Assembly (NCBI GenBank): GCA_965262665.1 | Contig: CBDHFR010000002.1 | Coordinates: 1 to 64,000, forward strand | Direction: 5' to 3' | Length of the DNA: 64,000 bases | Origin: CBDBND01 sp965262665 | GTDB lineage: Bacteria > Pseudomonadota > Alphaproteobacteria > Rhodospirillales > Rhodospirillaceae | In this document: piece by piece, positions 18,704 through 27,874 of the stretch | Layout of the letters: each line of letters begins with the position of its first letter | Position numbering within the stretch: position 1 is the stretch's first letter | Notes under the pieces: model-generated | What the model was told of the DNA's origin: nothing | The model's database searches: none | What the model saw: only the letters and a program-made list of their open reading frames with translations | Position numbers and translations under genes: made by a program

Positions 18704-19162
18704 ATGGTGAACTTGCCTTTGACCGGCGGGTGTCAATGCGGCGAGATCCGTTACAAAATAACAACCGAGCCATATACTTTGTACGCCTGCCGCTGTACCG
18801 AATGTCAGCGGCAATCGGGTTCCGCCTTCGGCATGTCCATGAAAGTATCGATCAATGCTTTTCACTTAACGCAAGGCGCACCGAAGTCGTGGACTAGATC
18901 TACGGATTCGGGCGGACAGACGGACTGCGTATTCTGCCCGACCTGCGGCACCAGACTCTATCACGTGCCGTCGCAGTCGCCGTCTATGGTCAGCGTCAAG
19001 CCGGGCACGCTGGACGACCGCACCTGGCTTGCGCCGATCGGCCATTTGTGGACACGCAGCAAGCAACCCTGGTTTGACGTGCCCGACGGCACTGTCAATT
19101 GCAGCGGCCAGCCTGAAAGTTACGATCGGCTTAACGAAGCATGGGAGAAATCCCGTCCATAA
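18704..19162 (+). CDS. GFA/CENP-V family zinc protein
   Basis: A 152-residue protein with the GFA fold. It has GGCQCGEIRYKI (first Cys pair), CRCTECQRQSGSAFG (second set) and FCPTCGTRLYHVP (third pair), the zinc-binding cysteine arrangement of glutathione-dependent formaldehyde-activating-like proteins. Most members bind zinc but their substrates are unknown. The start ATG at 18704 is preceded by GGGAGGCACAAG. It stands alone between two palindromic repeats, like a single-gene cassette. The frame is intact. Confidence 0.9.
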   Translation: MVNLPLTGGCQCGEIRYKITTEPYTLYACRCTECQRQSGSAFGMSMKVSINAFHLTQGAPKSWTRSTDSGGQTDCVFCPTCGTRLYHVPSQSPSMVSVKPGTLDDRTWLAPIGHLWTRSKQPWFDVPDGTVNCSGQPESYDRLNEAWEKSRP

Positions 19163-19307
19163 ATCCTCAATGGAAAGACGCCTAATTGGTTGGATTCAAA
19201 CGTTTGGCACTCACGGTTTCTGGCCGCGATGATGGTGTTTGGGTCGGCGTCCAGGCGAAGGATTTAGGATTTACGCCATTGCGCTCATCGATTAAGCAGT
19301 TGATGGC

Positions 19308-19386
19308 CGTCCTTCCCGAAAAACTTTATCCGCCGGTCTTAATGATGCAAACCGTCCGGGTGTGGATGAGGGTTTCGCAAGCGACA
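19308..19386. repeat. Palindromic repeat, copy C
   Basis: Left arm TCCTTCCCGAAAAACTTTAT and right arm GGATGAGGGTTTCGCAAGCG flank a core containing CCGGTCTTAATGATGCAAAC, close to that of copy B. It separates the GFA gene from the DUF2188 gene. The remaining non-coding sequence at 19163-19307 and 19387-19568 shows no other feature. Confidence 0.7.
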
Positions 19387-19568
19387 GGTTCCGCTACCGA
19401 AGTCCCCAACGCCAAATATGCGCTAGCGTCGGAATCCCGAGGCTTACAGAATGCTTTCGGTGGCCGTCGCGGCTCTCAACAGCGGACAGCGCCAAAAAAG
19501 TACAAGCTAGCCCCCAGACTGTTCGAAAAGGCCGAACCGACTCAGATTTCAAACCGAATTGGAATCAA

Positions 19569-19805
19569 TTATTGGCCGTCTTTCGACGGATGCGGATCGT
19601 TACCGCTAATGTCACTGCCACGGATGCTTCCGTCCCTGCGGTGAATAACAAGCTTCACCTTATCCCGCTTGGCGAGGTCGCGGCCCTGACCGATCGCTTC
19701 CCGCTGCGTGCCATATCGTCCGCTGGCCCGGCTAGCGCCTTCGCGTATGGTCTGCCAGCCGCTCTTGGCGTGAGGAGTTATATGGATATTGCGTTTCTTC
19801 CCCAT
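19569..19805 (-). CDS. DUF2188 domain protein
   Basis: A 78-residue basic protein starting MGKKRNIHITPHAKSGWQ with a GGAGAAGG ribosome binding site. GWQTIREG, TQREAIGQGRDLAK and VIHRRDGSIRGSD follow the DUF2188 pattern (a repeated-motif family of unknown function). It is similar in plan to the protein at 196-369 next to the CBASS operon. It is flanked on both sides by palindromic repeats C and D and faces away from the GFA gene. The frame is intact. Confidence 0.85.
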   Translation of the reverse strand: MGKKRNIHITPHAKSGWQTIREGASRASGRYGTQREAIGQGRDLAKRDKVKLVIHRRDGSIRGSDISGNDPHPSKDGQ

Positions 19806-19917
19806 TGTCCCTTCTCCAAATCTGGATTAACTAACAGACAAAATGGGACGGAATAGGACGAGATAGTCAACCATTTTGTGTAAAAAAATGACATCTCAGC
19901 TCTTCCCGTCTTTTCGC

Positions 19918-20000
19918 TATCCTTTCCGAAAACTTTGCCCGCTTAAACTGGGGGTAAACCCTCTATAGCTCCGTGTGTATGGAGTATTCGAAAGGGACAC
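19918..20000. repeat. Palindromic repeat, copy D (divergent)
   Basis: Left arm ATCCTTTCCGAAAACTTTGC and right arm GTATTCGAAAGGGACA keep the outer parts of the repeat, but the centre differs from the other copies. It lies 112 bp upstream of the DUF2188 start. Sequence from 20001 to 20212 contains no gene I can support. Confidence 0.55.
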
Positions 20001-20212
20001 CCGAATGAGGCAGCGAGGCGGCGCTATCAGCCGTGGCGCCACTCTTTGCAGCAAGGTTGTCCGCGCCCTTGATACCTTGGCATGACACCGGAAAAACGCT
20101 TGTCAAAGTCATCCGCCTGACAATGCCGTTCAAAAACGTCGTCCGAGTGTCCGGAGGTGAACCCAGATCGCCATTCGGCGCGTCGGCGCAACGATTACTC
20201 GGTGCCGGTAAT

Positions 20213-20534
20213 CGAGGCGCGCGATGAGAAGCGACTCCTGCGCCTGCAGAAGCAGATGCTGGCCCCCAAGCTGCTGATCATCGACGAACTGGGCTTTGTC
20301 CCGCTCAGCAAAACCGGCGCGGAACTGCTCTTCGAACTGATCTCGCAGCGCTATGAGCGCTCCTCAACCCTGATCACCAGCAATCTGCCCTTTGAGGAAT
20401 GGACCGAAACCCTCGGCTCCGAGCGCCTCACTGGCGCGCCGCTCGACAGGCTCACGCATCATGTCTCCATCCTGGAGATGAACGGCGAAAGCTACTGCCT
20501 CGCGCAAAGCCGCAAAACCACACAAAAACCCTGA
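20213..20534 (+). pseudogene. istB: IS21 helper ATPase IstB, C-terminal fragment
   Basis: About 106 residues match IstB from the Walker B region onward: LLIIDELGFVPLSKTGAELL, STLITSNLPFEEWTETLG, then RLTHHVSILEMNGESY. The N-terminal Walker A half and the IstA transposase are missing, so the IS21 element is dead. The fragment joins unrelated sequence near 20213. Confidence 0.88.
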
Positions 20535-20541
20535 ACAGAAA

Positions 20542-20609
20542 TTGCCCCTCACGGGGCAATGCGCCCGGGACCCTGCTTGCTACATGAGGAGCCGCTGGTC
20601 CCCGGGCGC
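20542..20609. repeat. Two nested hairpins after istB
   Basis: A perfect hairpin TTGCCCC-TCAC-GGGGCAA (20542-20559) is followed by GCGCCCGGGACC (20561-20572), whose near-complement GGTCCCCGGGCGC lies at 20597-20609 across a 24-bp loop. They probably belong to the end of the former IS21 element. No T tract follows. From 20610 to 20970 no gene can be supported. Confidence 0.5.
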
Positions 20610-20970
20610 ACACCTGAACCCAATCCGTCCGCTACTTCCGAAACTGGCATACTTTTACGCCGCCCTAATGGCCCAATTTTGCGCCGCCATTGACAGTACG
20701 AAAAGCTGTTATCGGGATCGTGAAAGGCGGTTTTGGAGGGCGCCACGCAGAGGCCGAAAATCGGGCTGCAGGAAGAAATCTACGACAAACGCACGCCTTG
20801 GTACGCTGGAGTTATAATGAATTCGGTTTCAAAATGATTACGCAAACTAGATACTAGCTTTTATACCACGGTTCAGTATAAGATAATTCTATAATAATAA
20901 CAATGTGATAAGTGATTTTTCGCTCTTGAAAGCAAGGTAAAGTTCTAAAACTGTCCCATAGACGCTGACG

Positions 20971-21315
20971 TCAGACACCAACGGCGATGCCGACGGAAAA
21001 TGTGACCAGAAATAACGTGACCACCGTTTCATCTGCACCGAACACCGCACTGGCATAGGCCGGGAACTCGGCAATAAACATGGCGCCAACCAGCCAGAAC
21101 CACGATATGCCCAAGATCGAAAGGAACACGGGTCGATTGGATTTTGCTTCACTCACAAGCGCGATCGTTTCCCAAAGGATATTTGCATTGATCTTGAGCG
21201 TCGGATCTGTGGAATTCGCCGGGGGAATGAACCACGCTGCTGCTAGACCAAGAATGGCGATCGCAATGACAAAGGCAGAGACGATTGGTGTATCGCGTCG
21301 TGCCGGAGGCGCGCT
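20971..21315 (-). pseudogene. MFS transporter fragment (LplT-like)
   Basis: About 115 residues with membrane segments TPIVSAFVIAIAILGLAAA and FLSILGISWFWLVGAMFIAE, then ETVVTLFLVTFSVGIAVGV, match the middle of MFS proteins of the lysophospholipid-transporter type. Both ends are missing: the C-terminus stops at 20971, and upstream it meets a transposase shard at about 21315. Confidence 0.65.
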
Positions 21316-21722
21316 TACAGCGCGATGCACATCCTATGGCGCGCGAATGACGGTGATCGGAGCACACCGTGCTCGTCATCATTTTCAACGACCTCGAACT
21401 GATCACGCAAAACCCGCTCCAGGATTGCAAAAGAGGAAGGCGTTGCTGCCGCAGTGTCACGGAATTGCAGCGCCTGGGCGAGGAGATCCTGACCGGCATC
21501 GCCAAGGCGGCGTTTCGAAACACTGGGTGCCGTATTCGCGAAAGCGCCATGACCCTCGCGATCCACATAGCGGCGGATTACCTCCCCGCTGATTTGCGCG
21601 TGTAGACCGGGATGAACGCGCTCAAGCTCACGGGCAAACTTCGAAATCGTCTCGACAACGATGCCAGGCCGCGTCAGCGTGCGCATCGCCGAACGAAGGC
21701 CCGTCGAATCGCCGCCAGCGAC
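21316..21722 (-). pseudogene. IS1182-like transposase fragment
   Basis: The segment GGDSTGLRSAMRTLTRPGIV, followed by SGEVIRRYVDREGH, DTAAATPSSFAILERVLRDQ and FEVVENDDE, resembles the central part of IS1182-type transposases. Neither the N- nor C-terminal region is present. It abuts an IS4-type fragment in the opposite orientation at about 21720. The family assignment is from memory of this motif series and is tentative. Confidence 0.5.
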
Positions 21723-21850
21723 GGCCCGATCCTGATCCTTCATGACACGACGGAGTTTTCCTGGAAGCGCAAGCGTCCCGAAGCGGTGGGCTTCACCTCA
21801 GAGGTGCGCAGCGGCAAAGACAAGTCCGGTCGCGACCGCATGCACACGGT
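21716..21850 (+). pseudogene. IS4-family transposase shard
   Basis: GPILILHDTTEFSWKRKRPE and FTSEVRSGKDKSGRDRMHTV match the short stretch around the first catalytic Asp of IS4/Tn5-type transposases. Only about 45 residues remain, between fragments of two other transposases. Confidence 0.6.
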
Positions 21851-22190
21851 CCAGACCGTCGGCTGCTTGACCCCGAGACGGCGGCCGAGTTCCACCGACG
21901 AGATGCCGCTCTTCGCCGTCACGATCAGGTGGATGGCGGCGAACCAGAGTGTCAGCGGCAGCTTGGTCGCGTGGAAGATCGTGCCCGCCGTGGGCGATGT
22001 CTGCTTCTTGCACCGGTTGCATTGATAGAGGACCCCGACCCGCCAGCACGCAATGCTCCCGATGGCCGCAGCAGGGGCAGACGAAGCCGTCCGGCCAGCG
22101 CAGCCGGACCAGCGCCGTGCGGCACTGCTCCTCGGTGCCGAAGGCCCTCCCGAAACGCCTCGTCGCTCAGACCGCGCGCACGATGCAACC
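21848..22190 (-). pseudogene. IS1595-family transposase N-terminal fragment
   Basis: The N-terminal zinc ribbon of an ISXO2/IS1595 transposase can be followed in two frames: DGFVCPCCGHREHCVLAGRG, then YQCNRCKKQTSPTAGTIFHA and KSGISSVELGRRLGVKQPTV. A frameshift lies near 22022. It is cut at 21848 where the IS4 shard begins. Confidence 0.75.
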
Positions 22191-22280
22191 TTGAACCCCA
22201 TAACCGTGACCCCTCATGCAGAACATATTGAGAACATACATCCCCGCAGGCGGAGTGTCACGGATAAGCAGAACAACTTT

Positions 22281-22790
22281 TAAGCCACTGATTTTGCGAG
22301 TTCTTGCTCTTCCTTGTTTTCAGCGATCTGGACCAGCTGATAGCCGAGTTGTTTGGCACGTCGGCCCAGGTGCGCGAATGCGCGATTGAGGCGGCGCTTC
22401 TCGTAGGCCTCCATACCCTGCTCCACGGGATTCCTCGGCCCGGGTGACCATCAGGTAAATCAGGCAGGCAAGTTCGCGCACCGTCGCAGTGATCGCAACG
22501 GGCGTGTCCTTTTGGACGAGAGGCGTGCTTAGCGCCCATGAACGTGTGGCCGCTGCGTGCCGTCATAGCCGCCATGCGCCCGGCCCGGCAAGGGTTTGCC
22601 GCCACTGATCCGGGTCCCGGCGCCACCCCCAGCCGGGAGCAGAAGTTCTGAACGAACGGGAAGGCGGAGAAATCCGAGCCGGTCTCCGAGGCAATCACCA
22701 AAGCGCTGTTGACGCCGATGGTAGTTGTGACACGGCAACCTCGGCTTCCATCGGTGGTGAGGGGTGTCTACGATTAGCTCCGATATGATT
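22281..22790 (-). pseudogene. IS110-family transposase C-terminal remnant
   Basis: The Transposase_20 region survives as ASETGSDFSAFP and GTRISGGKPLPGRAHGGYDG in different frames. It is followed by LACLIYLMVTRAEE and, after another shift, EAYEKRRLNRAFAHLGRRAK and the natural end EEQELAKSVA at 22281. Several frameshifts are present and the catalytic N-terminal domain is missing. Confidence 0.65.
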
Positions 22791-22879
22791 GCCATCTGGG
22801 GAATGTCGGGTGAAATGTCTTTCAAATATCACAGAAAATCTCATAATGGCCGACAGTGCACGAATATTGGATAGCCGCG

Positions 22880-24017
22880 ATGGTGGATACGAGCACCGGG
22901 ACGCATGTCGAATTCTGTGGTGTCAGCAAGACCTATGACGGACGGACGATGGTCGTGCAGGATCTCGACCTTCGCGTGGGGATGGGCGAGTTTTTCACGC
23001 TTCTCGGGCCGTCCGGCTCCGGCAAGACGACCTGCCTGATGATGCTTGCCGGGTTCGAAGCGCCCACACGGGGTGAGATATTCATCGCCGGGCGCTCTGC
23101 CCATAATTTGCCGCCGCGGAAGAGGGGCATCGGCGTCGTTTTTCAGAACTACGCCCTGTTTCCCGCACATGACGGTGGGCCGGAACCCTGGCGTTCCCTC
23201 TGGAAGTGAGGGGTGTCTCCATAGAACGCCGGGCGGCGCGTATCAGAGAGGCGCTTGAGATCGTTCGCCTCGAAGGCTTTGAGAACCCGGCATCCGGGTG
23301 AGCTTTCCGGCGGCCAGCAGCAACGCGTCGCCATCGCCCGGGCGCTGGTGTTTGAGCCGAGCCTGGTGCTGATGGAGTGAACCGCTCGGGGCGCTCGACC
23401 GGCGCCTGCGCGAGGAACTGCAGTTCGAGATCCGCCGCATCCAGCACGACCTTGGGGTCACCGTCGTGTACGTCACCCACGATCAGCAGGAAGCGATGGC
23501 GATGTCGTCGCGCGTGGCCGTCTTTGATCGAGGCTGGATTCAGCAGGTCGCGGCGCCAGAGACTCTTTACGAAGAACCCGAACGGGAGTTTGTCGCCCGG
23601 TTCATCGGCGACAACAATATTCTGCGTGGGCGGATCAGTTCCGTCGATCGTGGTGTCTGCGAGGTGGAGACTCCGGGTGGATCGGTCAGAGCGTTTCCGG
23701 TGCATGAGTTTCGTCCCGGTGACAAGGCCGCACTCGCCATCCGGCCGGAGCGGGTCGGTCTCACCGAGCCCGGCGTTTACAGCAACGAGTTCGAGGCCGA
23801 GATCGATGACATTCTGTTCATCGGCGATCATCTGAGGCTGCGGCTCAATCTGTGCGGCAACCCGAACTTCATCGTCAAGATACCGAACATCGTGGGTCAC
23901 GGGGCCGTGCTGGAAAGCGATCGCGTTCGCGTCGGCTGGGGTGTGACGGACTGCCGTGCGCTGCCGAACGAGGAAGACTCAGAAGACCATCGCGCGGTGG
24001 CGGCTTCTATCGCATGA
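22880..24017 (+). pseudogene. ABC transporter ATPase (PotA-like) with several frameshifts
   Basis: The domain order is that of a polyamine/iron-type import ATPase: Walker A GPSGSGKTTC, Q-loop VVFQNYALFP, signature LSGGQQQRVAIARAL, then VYVTHDQQEAMAMSSRVAVF (switch region) and a C-terminal TOBE-like domain (FIGDNNILRGRI onward). Single extra bases at about 23163 (TTTCCC), 23194 (AACCC), 23286 (AACCC) and 23377 (GGAGTGA) break the frame; removing them gives one continuous protein. It is first in an operon with a binding protein and two permeases, which are intact. A transporter without its ATPase would not work unless the indels are sequencing errors. Confidence 0.85.
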
Positions 24018-24143
24018 CCATATGTCGATCGGTTGCAGCGGTTTCACCGCCCGCACGAGTTTGCCATAGCCATAGGACGCGCATGTCGGCCCCGGCAAGC
24101 GGGAGTGGGAAGGCGGTCAACAACCATTGGAAGGACTTGATTC

Positions 24144-25265
24144 ATGACAACTTGTCGGAGTCCCCGGAAGATGCCGTGGCGTAGCGTGAGAGGATTTGTG
24201 GCCGCCGCGTTCTTGACGGGGTTCGCGGGCCTGTCCGCGGCGGTGGACGCCGAACCGGTAACCGTGGTTTCCTGGGGCGGCTCCTACGCGGAGGCAAGTC
24301 GGAAGGCGTGGAACGTGCCCTTCACCGCCGAGACCGGCATTGACGTGCGCCTCGAGAGCTACAATGGTGGACTCGCGCAGGTCAGGGCCCAGGTGGAGAC
24401 CGGCAACGTCCACTGGGATGTTGTCGATCTTGAGTTCGCGGACTTGGTCCGGGGATGCGACGAGGGTCTGTTCGAACTCATCGGCATCGACGAACTCCCG
24501 CCGGCTCCGGGCGGCGCTTCAGCGCGTGACGACTATTTCGAGGGCACCTATTCGGAGTGCGGTGGTGGCGGGCTCTTCTATTCCACCATCTACGCCTATA
24601 ACCGCGAGAGCTTCCCCGGTGCGCGACCGTCCACCATCGAGGACTTCTTCGACCTCGACAAATTCCCCGGTCGTCGCGGAATGCGTCGCACTCCCGGCGT
24701 CAACCTCGAATTTGCGCTGATGGCGGATGGGGTGCCTGCCGACGAGGTGTATAAGGTCCTGGGCACGCCGGAAGGCGTGGAGCGGGCGTTCCGCAAGCTC
24801 GACACGATCAAGGACCAAATCGTCTGGTGGGAAGCCGGCGCCCAACCGCCGCAAATGCTTGCGGACCGGGAGGTGGCGATTAGCACCGCCTATAACGGGC
24901 GTATCTTCAACGCGCAGGTGCTGGAAAATCAGCCCTTCACGATCGTCTGGGACGGTCAGGTGCTGGACTACGGCCAGCTCGCCATCGTCGCCGGGACGCC
25001 CAACATCGAGGCGGCGAAGAAATTCCTCCTATTCGCCTCCCGGGTTGAATTCATGGCGGCCATAGGGCGTTACATCGCTTATAGCCCCACGCGGCGGTCG
25101 GGTATCGATCTGATTACCACTCATCATGAGACCGGTGTCGATATGCGTCCGCACATGCCCAGTGCTCCGGAGAACATGGCTCGTGTCCTGCGCAACAATT
25201 GGGAATGGTGGAGCGACCATGCCGAGGAGATGAACGAGCGTTTTAGCGTATGGCTCGCCCGCTGA
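24144..25265 (+). CDS. Extracellular solute-binding protein, polyamine type (PotD-like)
   Basis: A 373-residue periplasmic binding protein. A signal peptide of about 36 residues (VRGFVAAAFLTGFAGLSAAV) is followed by VTVVSWGGSYAEASRKAW, typical of spermidine/putrescine and related carbon-nitrogen compound binders. Other family features are YNGGLAQVRAQVETG, WDVVDLEF and ISTAYNGRI. The ribosome binding site GGAAGG precedes the ATG at 24144. The end overlaps the first permease by 16 bp. The ligand is not determined by sequence. Confidence 0.88.
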   Translation: MTTCRSPRKMPWRSVRGFVAAAFLTGFAGLSAAVDAEPVTVVSWGGSYAEASRKAWNVPFTAETGIDVRLESYNGGLAQVRAQVETGNVHWDVVDLEFADLVRGCDEGLFELIGIDELPPAPGGASARDDYFEGTYSECGGGGLFYSTIYAYNRESFPGARPSTIEDFFDLDKFPGRRGMRRTPGVNLEFALMADGVPADEVYKVLGTPEGVERAFRKLDTIKDQIVWWEAGAQPPQMLADREVAISTAYNGRIFNAQVLENQPFTIVWDGQVLDYGQLAIVAGTPNIEAAKKFLLFASRVEFMAAIGRYIAYSPTRRSGIDLITTHHETGVDMRPHMPSAPENMARVLRNNWEWWSDHAEEMNERFSVWLAR

Positions 25266-26446
25266 GAAGCGCCCAACTCAGGGCCGCGGCTCTGACCCTG
25301 CCGCTTGTCGCCTTCATCGGAGTGACGTTCATCGCGCCGCTAGGCGCGATGCTGATCCGCAGTTTCCACGAGCCACAGGTCGCGGACGCGTTGCCGCGAA
25401 CGCTGGCGTTGCTCGAAGAATGGGACGGCGTGTCGGTTCCGGGCGAGGACGTGTTCCAGGCTCTCGGGATAGAGTTCCGCACGCTGCGTGAGCAACGCAA
25501 ACTGGGCGGCGTCGCTACCCGCATCAACCGTTTAGAAAGCGGCATGCGCAGCACAATCGTGCGCACCGCCCGTAAGCTGCATCGCGCCCAGCCGGACTCT
25601 TGGCGCAACGCGATGATCGCTGCCGATGCGGTATGGGGCGAGGAAAAGACCTGGCGGGCGTTGCGCCGCGGCGGTGAGCGCTATACGCTCCGCCATTATC
25701 TAAATGCGCTCGATCTGGACAGGGACGCCTCCGGCAACATTGTTGCGCGGTCGCCGGACCGGCGCATCTACCTGCCGCTCCTCTGGCGTACGCTGGTCGT
25801 CAGCCTCGTCATTACGGTTATCTGCTTAATTCTGGGCTATCCGGTTGCCTATCTGATTGCGAACGCCTCCCCGGCAAAGTCCAACCTGTTGCTCCTGCTG
25901 GTGCTGGTGCCATTCTGGACCTCGCTGCTGGTACGAACGACGTCCTGGATCGTACTGCTTCAGAACCAAGGTGTCGTCAACGACCTGCTGGTCGCCAGCG
26001 GTATGATAGGCGAGGACAGCCGGGTCGCCCTCGTCTACAACATGACCGGCACGTTGGTGGCGATGACCCAGATCCTTCTACCGTTCATGATCCTTCCCCT
26101 CTATGCGGTGATGCGTACGACTTCGCCTCTTCATCTCCGGGCGGCGGCGAGTCTTGGCGCGACTTTCCGGCAGGGGTTCGTGAGCGTCTACTGGCCGCAG
26201 ACGCTACCCGGTGTGGCTGCGGGTTCGCTCCTCGTCTTCATCCTGTCGATCGGCTACTACATCACGCCGGCATTGGTCGGCGGGCGTACCGGTCAGTTGA
26301 TCTCGAACATGATCGCCTACCACATGCAGCAGTCCCTGAACTGGGGGCTCGCTGCGGCGCTGGGCGTCATTCTGCTTGCCTGCGTGGCGCTTCTCTATCT
26401 GGTGTACGACCGCCTCGTGGGGATCGAACGGATGAGATTCGGCTGA
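25250..26446 (+). CDS. ABC transporter permease (PotB-like)
   Basis: A 398-residue inner membrane protein. One membrane segment at residues 12-34 is followed by a periplasmic loop of about 150 residues. The BPD_transp_1 domain follows with segments LLWRTLVVSLVITVICLILG, LLLLLVLVPFWTSLLVRTTS and later ones. The EAA-like loop is near AAASLGATFRQGFVSVYWPQ. The long first loop is a feature of one PotB-like subfamily. The stop overlaps the next permease start as ATGA. Confidence 0.9.
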   Translation: MARPLRSAQLRAAALTLPLVAFIGVTFIAPLGAMLIRSFHEPQVADALPRTLALLEEWDGVSVPGEDVFQALGIEFRTLREQRKLGGVATRINRLESGMRSTIVRTARKLHRAQPDSWRNAMIAADAVWGEEKTWRALRRGGERYTLRHYLNALDLDRDASGNIVARSPDRRIYLPLLWRTLVVSLVITVICLILGYPVAYLIANASPAKSNLLLLLVLVPFWTSLLVRTTSWIVLLQNQGVVNDLLVASGMIGEDSRVALVYNMTGTLVAMTQILLPFMILPLYAVMRTTSPLHLRAAASLGATFRQGFVSVYWPQTLPGVAAGSLLVFILSIGYYITPALVGGRTGQLISNMIAYHMQQSLNWGLAAALGVILLACVALLYLVYDRLVGIERMRFG

Positions 26447-27297
26447 TGGCGCCGAGAATGGCGAGCTTCACCTTGAGCGATCAGCTGGGCAGTAGCCTTC
26501 ACCTCGCGTTCTGCGTGGCGGTGTTCGTCTTCCTGATCGCGCCGATGCTGGTCGTGATGCCGCTCAGTTTCAATGCCGAGCCCTACTTCACCTTCACCGA
26601 GGGGATGCTGAGTTTCGACTCTGACGCGTATTCGCTGCGGTGGTATCGCAACGTCATCGAGGACGGCGTCTGGCGACACGCGCTGGGCAACAGTCTGATC
26701 ATCGGCCTCTCCGCCACCGCCATCGCCACGGTGCTGGGCGTTCTCGCGGCGCTTGGGCTTGCGAATCCTGCCATGCCGGTCCGTCCGTTCGTGACGGGCC
26801 TGCTCATCTCCCCCATGGTCACGCCCATCATCATCTCGGCGGCGGGCATGTTTTTCTTCTACTCCAACCTCGGGCTCGGGCAGACGCATCTCGGTCTGAT
26901 TCTCGCCCACGCGGCCCTCGGCACACCCTTCGTGGTCATCACCGTGATGGCGACTCTCGCCGGTTTCGATACCAATCTCGCGCGCGCCGCGGAAAGCATG
27001 GGCGCCAGACCGTTCGTCGTCTTCCGCCGCATCCAGTTGCCGGTGATCGCGCCCGGCGTAATCGCGGGCGCCCTGTTCGCGTTCGCCGCGTCGTTCGACG
27101 AGGTGGTCACCGTGCTGTTTCTCGGCGGCCTGGAACAACGCACCATCCCGAGGCAGATGTGGGCCGGCATCCGTGAGCAGATCAGCCCGGAGATTCTTTC
27201 GGTCGCTACCTTTCTGGTCGTGTTCGCGCTCCTCCTCCTCGGGGCGGTGGAGTGGCTGCGCCGCAGAGGCGGCAACAGTGCGAGGCACATGGTCTGA
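26446..27297 (+). CDS. ABC transporter permease (PotC-like)
   Basis: A 283-residue second permease with about six membrane segments (LHLAFCVAVFVFLIAPMLVV near the start, ILSVATFLVVFALLLLGAVE near the end). The EAA loop AAESMGARPFVVFRRIQLPV contacts the ATPase. It starts within the upstream stop codon, so the two permeases are translationally coupled. The operon ends here; transposon shards begin within 200 bp. Confidence 0.9.
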   Translation: MAPRMASFTLSDQLGSSLHLAFCVAVFVFLIAPMLVVMPLSFNAEPYFTFTEGMLSFDSDAYSLRWYRNVIEDGVWRHALGNSLIIGLSATAIATVLGVLAALGLANPAMPVRPFVTGLLISPMVTPIIISAAGMFFFYSNLGLGQTHLGLILAHAALGTPFVVITVMATLAGFDTNLARAAESMGARPFVVFRRIQLPVIAPGVIAGALFAFAASFDEVVTVLFLGGLEQRTIPRQMWAGIREQISPEILSVATFLVVFALLLLGAVEWLRRRGGNSARHMV

Positions 27298-27874
27298 CGG
27301 GCGGCCGACCTCGTGGCAGGGAGTATCTCAATGCGCGCCCGGATCATCGAGTTTGGCCGGTTCACTGCGTTGTCCCCAATGCCGGCTTCGACGTCGCAAC
27401 CGGAGAATGGAGCACCGGCAGCGGTTCCTTCTTCGCCCCCCGTCGGCCCAAATGGCATCGACGGCCTATTACCCGGGCGCTCCAGGAAGGCGCGGACCCG
27501 CTCGTCGGTCTCGGCGGACAGCCTGGACACCTGGCTCTTGGAGATGCCGCTCATGCCATGGCCTTGACCAGTGCCGATAACAAACTTGACCGCTTTATGT
27601 AACACACTAATTGACCGCTGCCGGGCGCGCCCAGCGAGAGCACCGATGTCTGGGGCCTAGTGACGCGGACCGGCCCGCCCTCGGCCGGGGTCTCGCCCGC
27701 GCGCACGTTCGAATACGCGACCCGCCAGCCGTCCCAGGGGGCGGGAGCGACCCCGGTGACCCGGGAGATCGTCACCTGCGCCGACGGCGCTGGCCGTCTC
27801 GATGCCCTGTGGAACGCGGAGATCGACCGCGCCGGCGCAATACTCGGGCGGAGAATGTTCCCCGATGCCGCCAC
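27298..27874. other. Junk region with IS256 N-terminal shard
   Basis: On the minus strand, 27560-27470 encodes GMSGISKSQVSRLSAETDER followed by VRAFLERP, a piece of the N-terminal half of an IS256 transposase. Flanking sequence on both sides has open frames on both strands but no protein I recognise. No complete gene is supported here. Confidence 0.55.

Noticed and set aside
5211..20000. Integron attC sites as an explanation for the palindromes
   Set aside because: The arms lack the attC core boxes (GTTRRRY and its partner), and no integron integrase is present.
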